NCBI GenBank assembly: GCA_029378245.1
Contig: JARKIF010000011.1
Span: forward strand, 744,001-808,000
Origin: Roridomyces roridus
Lineage: Eukaryota; Basidiomycota; Agaricomycetes; Agaricales; Mycenaceae
Direction of reading: 5' to 3'
Length of the DNA: 64,000 nucleotides
Part shown: positions 11,213 through 23,863 of the stretch, one piece after another
How the letters are laid out: every line of letters begins with the position of its first letter
Numbering within the stretch: position 1 is the stretch's first letter
Notes under the pieces: generated by a model
Told to the model about the DNA's origin: nothing
Database searches by the model: none
Seen by the model: only the letters and a program-made list of their open reading frames with translations
Program-made: the position numbers and the translations under genes

Positions 11213-11951
11213 ATGCTCCTGTCCCATCTCTTCTCCCTGGCCTTCATCTCTGCAGCTTGCGCCAGCACCCTCAATGTTCGTCAAACCACCAACACCAACG
11301 CTGCCATCCGAACCATCATCGATCCCCTTGACATGACTGCGCGGATTGTCGCTAGCACTCTGAGTGCGGATTCTGCTTTTCAACAACTGGAGAATTATCT
11401 AACCTACCAACGAAGACACCCTCCAAGCGAACCATTCGCTCAACTCCGTGACCCTGGCCACCCAGTTAACCATCCTCGAGGCCAGATTGCAAAGCGCTAC
11501 GACTCAGCTGGCGAACACGACCACCAGCGCTGGTTCTGTGACCGTCTCACCCACGAACGATGAGCTCGGTGACACCTTTGGCGAAACCATGCAGTAAGTA
11601 CTTTCTCATCACCCCCGCTTAGAGTCGAAATTAATGAATCATACTCAATTTCGCAGACTCGTCACGACCAGTCTTTCCGGAATCTCCGCACAAGGCTCAG
11701 TTAGCGACTTTGCAAGCCAAATGAGCACACTTGACCCGATTTTCGCGGCCACTGTCAAGCAGTTCAAGACCACCGCTCCATTGTCAGTCAAGATTGCTCA
11801 GACTTTGTGCGTCTTGGTTTTCCTATTTATCCTTCCGAGCTGAAGGAAGTTGATTTTGACATTCGGTTCCAGGATGCTGGACGCGCAGCAGTTCCTTATC
11901 ACAGAGGGATTAACTGAGACGCAGGCTGCGATCTTCCCTCCTCCCGCGTAG
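11213..11951 (+). CDS. Small secreted helical protein, HsbA-like (copy 2)
   Basis: Exons are 11213-11363, 11416-11593, 11657-11806 and 11873-11951, giving 185 residues. The first three exons (151, 178 and 150 bases) have exactly the lengths of copy 1, which supports the model. The first donor is A|GTGCGG where copy 1 has G|GTGTGT. A signal peptide (MLLSHLFSLAFISAACAS) precedes a chain closely similar to copy 1, ending FPPPA. An ATG at 11180 is in frame but would put charged residues before the signal peptide; I prefer 11213 by comparison with copy 1. This is a tandem duplicate, secreted, of unknown function. Confidence 0.75.
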
Positions 11952-13449
11952 ATCTGCATTGAGACGTAGTAGATGTATCTCGTACGCAATGACGTTTCTT
12001 ATCGGAGCCGTCGGCGACGGAGGGAGCACCGAGAAAGGGTGAATTTCAACATGCCGAAATACCGCCCGGGGTTCTACTCCGAGTTCACAAACTCCGAATC
12101 GGAGTCTGGTTTTTGTTGACTTGGGTCCTGCCTGACAGGGGTAATTGCGCATCCACTCATTCCAGCCGTGTCTCGTATTGACATCTCGGGCTGGTATATA
12201 CCGACAGGGCCCTCGACTCCGTTCGACTCGGGGTTAGGACATGTGCAAGCACGTGTGCTTTTTGGGCATTCGCGTTCGACTCCGTTTCAGGTGATCAAAT
12301 TGACGCCTCCAAGCAGGTTTTTTTTGGGTCAAGTTCATCTGCGGATTCGGCCGCTGATCATGAAAGCCCACGTCGAATTGACTTACTTACTTCAATCGAG
12401 GTTCACACAATAATTTGGTAGAGACATGCATATATTCCAATTTCGAACTAGCTTGTGCAATAACGAGGGGCGCGGCCCCATGTACAGAAGCGATGTTTTG
12501 AATAAATATCTAATCGTACAGGCAGTTTTCTCCAACGACGAGTCGCCATTTGAACGACTCCTGGACCGATGACGACGATCACTACTCGCGATAGAGTGGA
12601 CGCCCCACACCGAGTCGACGACGGGCGTGGATGGTTGCACTGAAGAACGACCTCAGCCGCTCTCCCGAATGTAGATCACACAGAACGACCTCGGCCGTTC
12701 GCAGATAGGCTGGTTGACCGCTAAATTCCCTCTCAACTCCGAATCCGAATTGGTTGGCCAAGGATTCCTCCATAATCTTCTTGGTAAGTGTAGGTGTGGT
12801 TGATTTCGCATGAGCACCACGCTGCCGGCAGCCTACTTCCTCCGCCGTGGAGGCAAGGGATCGAAAATCGTCGTTGGTTCGTTTGGGATACGGCTGTTGG
12901 GCGGTCGACGCATGAATTTCAGCCGGTTTGGTGTTGGTTTATTGTATTTTAGGGTGGTTTTAACGGCTCTGGATGCAGCATGGTCGAACGTGGTGGGTGG
13001 TTGGACGATTTCGATTGGTGGGTGTGGTGTGGGTGGCAGGCGCGTGGCTGCCGGTGCTCAAGGTTGGAAGAAGGGAGGAGATCGTGGATTGTGGGTTGAT
13101 GTTGGGTCGCCGCGCGCCGAGTTGGTGTGTGGCTAGTGGGTAGTAGGACTCGGCGGCGAGATAGGGTGGGTTCCGCTATTCGGAGTGTATGGGGAGCGGC
13201 GGAAGGTGATGATTTGAGCCACGTCCTTCGAGAGACGGGGCGACGGAAATGATTGGTGAGTGTGAATGGGTTTCCGCCGTGAACTCGACGAGAAGGGCGT
13301 GTTAAATTGGTGGGTAGGACTCTGGTGCCCGCGCCAGAGTTGGTTGAAGACTGAAGACGAGTGTTGGAGACTTTCGGATACGATAAGCTGGATTTACCTG
13401 CATATGCGCAGCTAAGAGAGCGACGCGACGGCGGTGGCGATAGAGATAG
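11952..13449. other. Gene-poor 1.5 kb
   Basis: No supported coding sequence. Open frames on both strands at 12800-13460 are low-complexity (Gly/Trp-rich one way, Pro/Ser/His-rich the other) and show no family signal. Confidence 0.45.
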
Positions 13450-13790
13450 GGCCGCCACCAACCGTCAACAACGAAGCATCGCCTTTAACACGAATGGTCG
13501 TCGGTGCCTTGGACTTGTCAGTGACAGGCCGAAGGGGAACCGAATGACTCAACGCACTCTTCAACTTCTGCTGCGCCTCAACAAGCTCAGCACCAAACTC
13601 AAAGACCTCACCCACCTTCATCTTCCGGCAAGCGAGAAGCACCAGCGGACGCGCGAGAGCTTCGTAGTTCGGGATCAACCTCTTCACGAATCCCAAGGCA
13701 GTCAAGAAGGTGCGTACCTCCGAGACATCTCGACACGGCTCCCAGTCGATAGCCAGGCCTCTTTGAGTCACAGGTTTAAGGGTCACCGCG
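13450..13790 (-). mobile_element. Ty3/gypsy-type polyprotein fragment
   Basis: The minus strand reads DVSEVRTFLTALGFVKRLIPNY, then ARPLVLLACRK, FEFGAELVEAQQKLKSAL and LRPVTDKSKAPT. This is the connection between reverse transcriptase and RNase H of gypsy-type retrotransposons, where VxELRxFLG, FxxxARPL and xFEWxxExxxAxxxLK are usual. No LTR, integrase or remaining RT motifs are nearby, so it is an isolated fragment. Confidence 0.65.
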
Positions 13791-13945
13791 CCCGCGCGAG
13801 CACTCATCGACTTCTTACCGCCGGCCCCGCCGACATTCTTAAGCTTACTCTCACCTTGCACAGACAAGCATCCAGCGCGTGGAAGATGCGCGGCGTGATT
13901 GAGTGAATGGTTCGAGAGGCCTAGGGGCCAAATTGGCCGCTGCAA

Positions 13946-14590
13946 GTCGTCGTAGGTGGGAGTGTATCAGGCATGAATACGTCGAGATGGCGGATGGCGT
14001 GGGGGGGACAGATACTCAGCATCTTCCGTCCGTAGACTCTTTCCGAAAGACTCGGGGCGTGGATGTCGAAGGGTGTGATGAGCGAATTCATTGTGGTGGT
14101 GGTGGGAGACATGTTGTTGGGGGATTGTCCTCTATTGTCCTCTATATATGGACCTGGGTTTTGGACAAACAGCTGGTTCATTCCAGGTCTTTCCAGAATC
14201 CAGAATGAGTTGCCAAGAGTTTCCGCCTGAAGCAAGCCCGAGCATCGCATTCCAACTTGATGTGAGAGATCGAGATTCGACTCGGAGATGCAGTGCTGAT
14301 TGCTTGGCGAGCAGCGGCGATCGAGGCCAAATCGACAAGAGAGGCCTTGGAGCTTAACCTCATTCATTCTGTCGAGGCGGCTATGAATCAACAACGTTGA
14401 GGTGAATGCGCGGCCAGATTCGTGGTGGTGGTGGTTGGCAAGAGCAGAGATGGCGGTGACTGATTGATCGCCCGATGATTCAGAGTCGTCCGCCGAAGCC
14501 GGCACCTGCTGGGCTCAAAAATCAAACCACAAAGCACGTTGAGTAATCTAAATTCTGAGAGACCAGTACTACGATTTGCTGCCATCGCCC
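13946..14590. other. No supported gene
   Basis: Overlapping minus-strand frames exist here but lack recognisable domains or consistent splice sites. The interval lies between the gypsy scrap and the MYND-2 pseudogene. Confidence 0.4.
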
Positions 14591-16390
14591 TCAAACCCCC
14601 GACTCGCTCGCAAGCCCAGCTGGAGTCTCCACCTTACTCCCATTCCTAATGAGGACAATCACGAACGCTCTACCCACCTGGGGCGAAGCCTCCGCTATCT
14701 CATCGTCTGCACCCATGGCTGTCACTTTGTACTCGATCTTGAGATACTGGGTGAGATCGACAAACGGAACGAGGTCTTCGTGCGGCGTGTCCGGAAAATC
14801 GCGCAGCGCAATGGCGTGGAGGGTAGCAAAGTTGGAGTCGACCATGGCCTGTGCTATCTTCCGGATACCCAAAATATCGAAGTGACGGCGGCGGCCTGTA
14901 CGGAAATTGTAAGTCGTTCTGACGCCATAGGAGAAAGCCCTCTACGTACCCAGCTCCCCATCGAATTCGATTGGCTTACAGACTTTTCGATGACCCGCCT
15001 TCCAGTCCAATTTCTGGCATGATTGCGAGCAGTAGCGCACAACCTGACAGGCTTTACAGGTCTTCAAGCTGACTTAGGTGTCGAGGCGCTGGCACTATAT
15101 GTACATGGTGTTACGTCGCTCGATCCCAGAGATACATAAACACACCTGTAGATTCTCGCAACGACGGAAAGCCTCGTTGGCTCTCCGAGTAGATTCAAAC
15201 GTACTACTCAGTCGCAACATGAAAGGCGCCCACGATTGGAATTCCGATGGCAGAGAGATCCTCTCGTGATGGCAATCGTCCACGAAGGGAAACAGTGCGG
15301 TGCGGAAGGACTGGTAAACCATGTAGGCAGGCAGGACCTTGAACACGATATCCCACGCCATCTCCGTGCTGTTCTGGGGTAGCCGCAGGAGAGTGGAAAG
15401 ACAGGCAAGGAACGCATACGGGAGGCCCGCCTTTATTGCGTGCACGACACCCAGATAGTCGTCGCCCTCAAGATACTCTGAAATGAAAGTGATGAAGGAA
15501 GTCAGCAGCGTGAGCTGGTCTTCAGTTGGGTCGGAAGAGATGCTCTGGGAGAAGGCGAGAAAGACTCGGGTCACCGTCGCGATCCCGCCTGCGTCGAAAA
15601 AAGCGCGGCGCAGGGGATGTGGAGTTGGCCTGCACAAGCCGTTTAAAAGGCGGATGTAAAAATGCAAGGAAATCGGCCCCTGCTCCAGGTGGATGTATTT
15701 GCTTGCTCTCCGAGTGCACTGTAGCAAGAGACGCATGAAGGAGTTGGTATCCCCGTCCACGGCACTCAACAGCCTGGCATGTACATTGGGGTACGCGGAC
15801 GAGTTAATAAAGGGGTTGAGCAAGGTGATCGAAGGGATAGCGACGCCGTCGTGCTTCCTGAGGCTTTCGAGCTCCCCAATCGAGAGGTTTGTCCAGAGCT
15901 CGATCGAGCCGGGCGTTTCGACCACGGCTTCCCGGAACGCCGGGGATACAAAAAGTATCCGCAGGACCCGATCCCAGTCAAGCCAGCGAGAATCGCCGCA
16001 GTCTGCGCGGCGTATTGCGGGTCTAGTACCGCCTCCATCGAACCCATCGCATCCAGCGACAAGTACGCGCAGGTAGCATTGTTATGCCGCTGGGGCGAAA
16101 ACGGCGTGCAGGTGGGCACCTTCTCCGCGCGAAGATGAAAGAGGAACATGTCGATGACTCCGAGCTCGATGGTTTCGGGAACATCTGACCAGACGTTTGT
16201 CAGAGCATCAAGCGATTCGAAACCTCGAGGAGTTTGGTGGTATGCTTCTGTGATGTACTGGGCAAGAATTGGCTTGGCATTTCAGCTTCAAGATCAAGCG
16301 ACTTACCCTCATCGGTGTGGCGCTAACTTTGCGCGCCAGTTCTTGAGAATCTGCCATCGAGGAAGTGAGGTTGAGGTGGAAGGTGGACAT
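14591..16390 (-). pseudogene. MYND zinc-finger protein, decayed (MYND-2)
   Basis: It starts at ATG 16390; the first exon ends ...KVSATPMR, followed by a GT...AG intron. The order is as in MYND-4: an ELGVIDMFLFHLRAEKVP segment, VETPGSIELWTNLS, the LRRAFFDAGGIATVTRVF block, YLEGDDYLGVVHAIKAGLP, and a MYND finger near 15045-14965 (CKACQVVRYCSQSCQ, DWKAGHRKVCK). The C-terminal segment contains RDFPDTPHEDLVPFVD. Two lesions are visible by comparison with MYND-3 and MYND-4. One is a one-base frameshift near 15984 (ILA to WLDWDRVL). The other is a TAA at 15074-15076 just before the finger, where MYND-3 has a glutamine codon. It probably no longer makes a finger-containing product. Confidence 0.7.
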
Positions 16391-17613
16391 TTTGGTGATG
16401 GAAGACGCCTCTGTACCAGGGTTTATATGGTCGAAAGGAAGGACCAAGCGTAGATCTAAGCTAGGGCCTTCGCTTTGACCTTCCGAATCAGCGCAGGCAT
16501 TGTCTTCGGCTGTCGGTCAAAGCTGAATCAATTGTTCGACGGACAATAGACCAAAGCGTGGCCAAGCGACAAGGGTTTGAAAACTTTGCATGTATCGCAT
16601 TGCAGGATTGTTGTGGTCAGGAACGAGAAGCATGTGGCGGTGCTCTGTTTGCTCAGTAACAGCTTGATTCGGATCACATGCCGAATATTCCCGACTGGAG
16701 TGCATCCAAAAATGAGTCCATTCAGCCCTCCCTTCCTGTCTTTTCGACACCCTGACTCACATTCAAGATGATTCAACCTCCCCGTTTGCATTCATTGCAT
16801 TTTCATCTTGGGAAAAAGATCTCTCGAATCTCACCCTCTTTCGAATCATCGCCCAGAGGAATCGAACCGCTATTGCACATGCAAGAGGAGCCGACGGTTG
16901 CATGAAATTTAGGCGCCCAGCCTTGGGAAACCGTCCGTCAATTGGAAAAAACGAACATGGTTCTTCCTCAGGAAAAAACACACTTCAAGTTGACTCCTCG
17001 TTTAAGCCGTCGCTAGGAATCGAACCCGGTCTTCAATTCACATCCAATGGGCAAAGCGATGAGCGACAAGTGGGGTTGTCCCACTGTTGTATTAATCAGT
17101 TGGATGGCAATCCAGCCAACAGTGTGGGCATTGAATGGAGCGAAAGGCCACCGCAGAAAGTACGATGGGAGTAGGACGACGATGGTATTATGATTATGCG
17201 GAGACGGATACGCCCAGCAAAACAAAACTATCTCGGCGGATGATAATGTTAGATTGAAGAATCGCAAGACACTCACCCATCAACGACATTCACTCGGCCT
17301 CCTGCAATCTGAATCGGCAACGGACGCCGCTCGCTGAAAGGAAATGCCATGAGGAAGCTCATTGAAAGCTGGCTCAATATTTCTTCCTGGCGGGAGAAAA
17401 GAGTTGGGCAACCTACACGGTATGGAGTCTTTGACTCTACAACTCGAATCGAACGGGCATTTCTGGCAGATACTTGATCACCTGGCAGACGAAGTCACGC
17501 AAGGGGAGGAAGCTGCAGGAGACATTGTCTAGATGTTCATTAATGTTCATTAGGGATGGAGCATATTGATGTACATAGATCGTATTTAGCCGTTGCCTAG
17601 TCATAATCATATT
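16391..17613. other. No gene; two tRNA B-box-like stretches
   Basis: No coding sequence is supported. On the minus strand, GGTTCGATTCCT occurs near 16845-16860 and near 17022-17036. The second lies in a 59 base stretch with complementary ends (GTCGCT...AGCGAC), but it lacks a D-arm and proper length, so it is at best a tRNA pseudogene. Confidence 0.4.
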
Positions 17614-19530
17614 TTAATCGGCAATAACCTCGGTCCAGAAATTCTCCCTGCGAGCCATGAGCCACGTAGCACGGACTACCTCACCATCCCTCCTCAAGCA
17701 CAACGCGGACGTAATCCCATGATCGCGGCATTCCTCCACAAGAGGCCTAAAACTCGGACACCCGCGCGCAACATCTTCAAAGGTCCGGACGCTGTACACC
17801 TCGGGAACACAAGAAAAGTCGATACAAGGCACGAGGTCTTCGCGGGGTGTGTCGGGGAAATCGAGCGCAGCCAGAGCATGAAAGATGGCAAAGTTGACAT
17901 CTATGGTTCTCTGAGCCAGGGATTGGATGGCTGACTTGTCGCGTTTCTCCCGACGCCCTGGAATGGATATCAGCGACGGAGTGCATCGAAAAGGTTGCTC
18001 TGCGTACCGGTTGGATTCTCGACTCTGGTCAGTTCGCACATAAAGCGATGAGATGCCTTCCAGTCAAGTTTCTGGCACGCCGGCGAGCAGTAGTACACCA
18101 ATTGGCAGCCTTTACAGAGCTTGAAATTCTTCTGCGTATCGAGACGATTACACTGCAGATAATATTAAAATATTAACCGAGTCCTTCAAAGTGGAACACA
18201 TCTAATAACGGACCTGGACATTCCCGCACCGGCATGTAGCAATCTCCTCGTCCATCTGACCCAGAGCACGAATCCGCTCGGCCAGCACAGTCCAAAAGGG
18301 TGTAACTGCATTTCCACCCGATGGAAGCGCAAACATCGCCTCGCGGTCCCGCTCCTTCAGGAAGGGAGCGACTGCGTCGACAAACGAAGGGTATATGGCA
18401 TACGGTGGCAGGACCTCGCGCACGATCGCCAACACCATATCCACGATCCTCTGCGGAACCTGCGGGAACGCGGGACTGCAATCGATCAAGGCCTGGAGAA
18501 ATCCCGCCTTCATGGCGTGGACAACTCCGAGATAGCCGTCCATTTCGAGGTAGTCCCAGAAGAAGGAGAGGCAACAAGCCAGAAAGTCGGTCTGGCCTGG
18601 CGTTGGATGAGGGGATACAGTGCGAGAAAATTTGACGAAGCAGCGAGTGACACAACTGATACCACCTGCGTCCAAAAAGGCACGGCGGAAGGGATGCGAA
18701 TGAGACCTGGCAGAGGCCCCCAATGAGTCGCATGGAACCCAGCGCGGCTGACGTAGGCAAGCTGCAGTCGGTATGCTTCAGTCCTTTGCACACCTTGCGG
18801 AGCCGACGTAAAGCCAGCTGAACAACTAAAGCCAGCATCCCCATCGACGACACTCAGGACCCTATCGTGCCAGGCGTCCGTCTTTCCCAGTGGAAGGACT
18901 AGTCCTGTGGCGGCCATTCCGCAGTCAACACTGTCTTCAAATCCCCAAATCCACACCTTGGTGATGAGTTCGATGTGGCCGGGAGTCGCTGCTGATCATT
19001 GCCGTGAGCTCCCCGTAGGGCCAAAATATGTGGAAAAGTTTGACGATTGCAGCAAAGTACAGAGTCCTCTGCTGTTGTGGAGAATCACTGGTGCGTGTCG
19101 TAGATGTACTGGGACCACTTGATAATTCCGCGCCAACCAGCGACAATGGTGTGACATTGTTTCATGTATTGCGGATCGTCGGAGAGGTGGTCCATCTGAC
19201 CGAGGGCCACCATCGCCATGTGGGCGAATTTGACATCATCTTGGACCTCGCGCGGAAAAGAGGGGGCTGTGTCTTCGCGAAGATGTGCGAGAAACACGTC
19301 GACAGCCCCCAACTCCATCATCTGAGGAACCTCCACCCAGACCGCGCCCAAATCGACCATGGCGGCCCAGCCTCGCTTATTTTGCTGGCGCGCTGCTTTG
19401 AGGTACTGTTCGAACGGTGGAAATTAGTAAAGTCGATTCGAATGTGAGAGTACAAGAAACATACCTTCATTGGTGTGGCGCTGACTTTCTGCAGAGTCTC
19501 CGGGAAACGGGGTGCGTATTGCGGCATCAT
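17614..19530 (-). pseudogene. MYND zinc-finger protein, decayed (MYND-3)
   Basis: The first exon begins at 19530 and ends KVSATPMK; after an intron the second begins YLKAARQQNKRGWAAMVDLG. It continues with MMELGAVDVFLAHLRED. Later parts are PGHIELITKVWIWG (near 18965), FRRAFLDAGGISCVTR (near 18690), YLGVVHAMKAGFLQALID and a finger near 18130-18040 (CKGCQLVYYCSPACQ, DWKASHRFMC). The C-terminal segment has LDFPDTPREDLVPCID. The homologous chain moves between frames near 19090, 18990, 18830 and 18725, with no splice sites to explain it, whereas MYND-4 reads straight through the same part. I therefore call it a pseudogene. Confidence 0.65.
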
Positions 19531-20137
19531 ATTCTGGCAGTCGCGATCGGGGGTGTAAAAAGAGTCAGGAAAATACTGAAGAAGGACCTAGCGTTCCACC
19601 GAATATATATATGTAGCGGTAAAGAACATCCAAGCGCCCAAAGCTGGCGCTTGGACCATACCACGACATCAAGCGCCATTGTTCAAAGCGTGATAAAGAC
19701 TATTCACGACACCATTGTCAAGAGTCGATGGCTTGGTATGATCATGAATGCTGGAGCTTGCTTCTGGAGCGGGAGTCGGGACAAGTCCAGTGTGAGTCAT
19801 GCGCTCTTCAAGGAGACTATAGCAGCGGAGAGGGTACTAGTAGCATGAGGGCCGAAGAACCAAGGAAGCCTAAGAAGCAAGGGGCGTTGTTAATGGCACG
19901 AACTGGGCGGGAGCGCCGCGGTGGAGCGGAAACGAAGGTGGTGGCAAGAAGAAAGCCGCATATGATCAGATGACGGCATGATATTGATGCGCCTGTGCGG
20001 GATCACGTGAGAAGCTTTGTCTGATTCAAATTTTGGGTTGCAAATATCCTCGACGTCCGCGCCTCCGTGTTCTGTATGTACAAGTTCAACACAAGATCCA
20101 CTTCATGGGCTACCCCCGCCCTTCTATAGTCAGGTAC
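19531..20137. other. No recognisable gene; left flank of duplication copy A
   Basis: No family signal is seen. Homology to copy B begins at about 20138. Confidence 0.45.
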
Positions 20138-20307
20138 GAACGGATAAGTAACTCCCTCACGAAAGAGATGGAGACTACTTGTAACTTAACCACTCGTAAC
20201 CTCCCCAGGGCTTATCGTTTGCCTATCCTGCTGTCGCATCGACGCTCCCACACGTCAACAAACTAGTCGATTTCATCTTGACCTTGATAGAACCACGCTG
20301 TGAGGGC

Positions 20308-22688
20308 CTATAACACCTGATTGAAGAATATTTTTGATTCAGCGGTGGGTAGCTCACGATCATAACTACACCATGGTCAGTGAGAGAGACAAAGGACGGA
20401 AAGGAATACGCACACCAATACCCCAACATCGCGAACCCCTCGGCGTAATTCGTCTTTGCATCCGCGGTCACGTAGTTCAAAATAAAAGCCGAGCTGACGA
20501 TGAGCGCGACCTCGAATGAATCTTCTCGACGGTGAGCTAGATCTCTGAGGGATGAGGGAGAGTAAGACGCACCGAAGAGCAGCGATATCGGGTGATTAGT
20601 CCACCAGCCCAGGAGGATGATAAAGGGCATCCAGAACATGATGAATTGGACGCTGGAGTCGATCGGGCGTGCGTTGGCGAGTGTGTCCTGCCAGAGGTTG
20701 TGTCACTGGAGATGTGCGGTGAGGATAAGATGGGAAGGGAGCGCACGGGTGGCTCGGATTGTCCCCGCCAAGATCGGATGGAGGCTCGGATTGCGAAGAG
20801 GATTGCGTTGAATGCTGTGAGGTTTCAAGCTCGGTTGGCGCATAGCAACATGAGGGGGTTGTCAGTATACGCACCATCGCCGGAGACAGAAACCCAGGGC
20901 AACAGAACGAGACCGAACCACCTGCACGCAGTAAATCCCAGATCAAGAACAGATATCCAAGAACACTCACTCCTTAGTGAACGTCCCTTGCACAATGTCC
21001 ACGCTGTCGACTAGCTGAATTAGAGAGTAAGCGCAACGTCCAAAAAAGCACCTCCATACTTACCCATTCCGCAGTGATGACCGCAGTAGCGAGGGCGATC
21101 GCCACAAGACCAATGCACACCCACTGATTCACCTCCGGATCCTCCTCCTCAAACTTTCGTGCTCGTTTCTTCAGCGCCTCGGAAGCCAGCGCATGCTCCG
21201 CCAAGTTGGATTTGCCTTCGCCAGGCGGTTTGTGCAAGAAAATCCTGGAACACACGTATCTGCAGACGAGATGGTATCTCAGTGCGCGAAGAAGAGAATG
21301 GAAGGAAACGGACGGACACAGCCAGTAGGATAACAGCCAAACCACGGCTAATAGCGAGGATATTATTGCGATTCGTTTCATTTACAAGGGTCGTGGCAGC
21401 GCCGTCATCCATTCCTGAGAAGAATGCGGCTGGGAGTAACAGACAAAATACACTGCACAATTGTTGGCAAATAGAATTCAAGCGAGACTGGACGTACCCG
21501 ATGGTAAGCAGCGTGTGATTGAGTTCCGTTACCGCTGGGTGCAAGTCTTGCTCCAAGAGATGCGAGCCGCCTGTGTGATGGTTCAGTGACCGCTGAGGCA
21601 AAACAACAAAGACGTACCCGTGACGAAGGCCACACCGGGGATGAGTAGCAGGCGGAGCAGTATGACGCCGATTAGACTTGACTGCAGCAATTTGAGCCTG
21701 TCGAGATATATTGAGAATTCTTGCGTACAACGGCTGGTTGAATACTGCTTACTCGCATTTAAGAAGCAGTATGATGGCGAGCGTAGCTCCGACGGAACTG
21801 CAGATCATATGAGTTTCGCAAATCGCAACAAGAGTAAACCACGTACTTGTTCAAAGTGACAACGAGTAACTCACCAAGATCTGGCCCGAGGTAGAACGTC
21901 ATTTGATCTCCACCTGGTGAAGCGCGTCGTCTGGGGTTCGCGATAGATACGCAAGAATGATTCTTACCGTATTCCAGAAGCTTCGCCAATGGTTTGAGAG
22001 CTATGAAGGAGAAATAGAACGCCGTAGTCGCCTTGGAGGACCCCATGAAGTGGAAAACCCAGGAGAGAGGAAGGGCGATGAGGAGGAGGTTCATCCCTTG
22101 GCTTATCAGCAAAGGGTGAAGGGCAGATTAACCGGACGTACAAGAAGATAATACGATCGCCTTTAGACTGCGGCTGACGCGGACTTGGCGCTTTCCCCGA
22201 CGCAGGAATCGGTCCGTCAAGCTTCGGTGCTCGGCGAGCGGCTGGGACGCTGATGCACCTAGAGGGTAGAGTTCGATGCCGGGCTCAGAAGTGCCTCCCT
22301 CCTGGGCATCTGTTAATCGGTGGTAGGCTGAGCGCTTAGTGGCAGGCGACTCTCGAGACATGCTGGAATCGGCGGGAGTGGAAAGGTGAGATGGAGAGGG
22401 TAAGTACCTACGAGTCGCGTCAAGTACTGTCCCGGAGGCTGTATCCTCACCTCGTGTCTGACGTACACCCGGGTCCTTCACCACCGCCTTGACTGATTGT
22501 CCAATCGGATGCGCTGATCCCCGCTCCAGGATAGCATTGAATTCATTCTGGATCCATTCGCGCGAGTCGCTTGACGTGGTGAAGGGCTGAACAGAAGCCC
22601 AAGCTTCCGCCGCGCGACGAAGCCGCACAGCGTGGTGGCGGTCGGGAGCAACAGCCGTGCGTGATTGATCATCATAAATGATGGCCAT
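20308..22688 (-). CDS. Vacuolar-type Ca2+/H+ antiporter (CAX family), intact copy
   Basis: The start is MAIIYDDQSRTAV at 22688. A hydrophilic N-terminus (about 180 residues) is followed by the core: KAIVLSSW then MNLLLIALPLSWVFHF, FSFIALKPLAKLLEYG, GGDQMTFYLGPDLGELLVVTLN (first alpha-repeat region), AAFFSGMDDGAATTLVNETNRNN, and a loop rich in Lys/Glu. The second half has AITAEW-type helices, SVSGDGAVAALNAILFAIR (second repeat) and MFWMPFIILLGWWTNHPISLLF, with EVALIVSSAFILNYVTADAKTNYAEG. Fungal CAX proteins export cytosolic Ca2+ into the vacuole in exchange for protons. Multiple short introns join cleanly. The last residues depend on the final intron; the end may be 20308 or 20223. Compared with copy B, no stop is present. 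Confidence 0.75.
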
Positions 22689-22739
22689 TGATGTTTTGGA
22701 TTGTTGTGGTTTCAACTTTCGGTCCCAGTTGCCTGCTCT

Positions 22740-23860
22740 CACTCAAGTTTCCCGAGTGGAACCCAAGTCACAGCGGCATACTCGGACGTGGTCAGGGAGC
22801 CGCTCGTACGTCATACTAGAAGTGGCTGTTCTGAAAGAGAACCCGGGTTCGATTCCCGGTGTCCGACTCACGTTGCTGCGAGTGTCTTTCAATCTCTTTA
22901 TGCGTGCTCGCGGCGTGTTCCGTCGCGAGCTCAAAATACTAGTATCTGGCGCACCGTTCCCCTCTGTCCGAGTCCTGCCTGGTCTCTTTGACGCCGAGGC
23001 TGAGTTTGAGTCGCCACTTGCGGGGCGATCCCACTTGAAGCCGGCTCTGAGTCTGGAGTCTGGACCCCGAGATCAAGGGATGCAGTGAGGGAGGACTCAA
23101 GAACAGGATTGGTAGGAGGGAAAGTTCAAAGCGATCGTGGCCAGGCGCCGGCCTCTGGTGATACATATTATAGGTTCAAAGTACACTACAAAACTTGGGT
23201 TCGACTCCCGGTGCGTACTGCAGGTGCTTTCGGAAATCGTTTTCTTTACCAACCATTCATCCGAGTTCACTGAAGTTGAGGCAAGTACACGGCACCTTGA
23301 CTTTTTCATTCGTTCTACGCCCTCGACGCCGGAGGATTGATCATCATTGCGATGGCCACTGTTAAGTTGAGGTTCCCAGCGGCCTGCGTTCTCAGTCAAG
23401 TGTCTCGAGAAACCTCAGTGTGTTGGATTTCAAGTCACAGCAGCTGCAGCACACTGCCACTATATGCTGCTCAACGTCTCGAGAACCGGTACCTGGGTTC
23501 GATTCCCGGCTTCCGACTTGGCCATGGCTACGTATGGTTCTTTTCTTCTCTTATTCCTTTTTGGGCGGAAAGTTCCGAGCGCAGGTTCTGCCTGGTCAAC
23601 CGTCCCTCTGAGTCGCGAATGGCGGGGCGTCACGGTCTGAGGATCCAAAAAGTTGTCAGTGAGGGAAGGGGATTGTCGTTTGATTCGAAATTCGAGTAGG
23701 TATGTAACTTGGACGTGGCAAGGCGGCCACTCGTGCTTCGTGTTCGAGTGGCGCAAGAGAACCTGGGTTCGATTCCCGGAGTCCGACTGTGAAGTACCAT
23801 CGGCAGTATTTTTTCTTCACCAACCATCCATCCATCCGAGTTCATTTCAATAATTGGGAC
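22740..23860 (+). repeat. Tandem array of tRNA-like (SINE-like) units
   Basis: Four plus-strand copies of a Pol III B-box-like core, GGTTCGAYTCCCGG, occur near 22850, 23200, 23488 and 23768. The copies near 22850 and 23768, and more weakly 23200, are preceded by a GGACGTGGYCAGGCG-like A-box region. Complementary ends (TCGGAC...GTCCGA) are seen around the first and fourth. Between them recur CCTGGTC..., GTCGC...GGCGGGGCG and CACCAACCATCCATCC blocks, so units are roughly 300 bases long. Anticodon loops are malformed, so these are not working tRNAs. The array recurs at 44700-45900. Confidence 0.6.
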
Positions 23861-23863
23861 AAG

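Noticed and set aside
12949..13461. Overlapping open frames on both strands
   Set aside because: Low-complexity Pro/Ser/His on one strand and Gly/Trp on the other; no homology recognised.
13921..14505. 194-codon minus-strand open frame
   Set aside because: No domain, skewed composition and no splice or promoter support.
17005..17065. Minus-strand tRNA candidate with GTCGCT...AGCGAC ends and GGTTCGATTCC
   Set aside because: Only about 59 bases, with no D-arm or proper anticodon arm.
22778..22870. Possible functional tRNA in the repeat array
   Set aside because: Acceptor and T-arm pair, but the D-loop is too short and the anticodon loop is malformed; the units are repeated and diverged.
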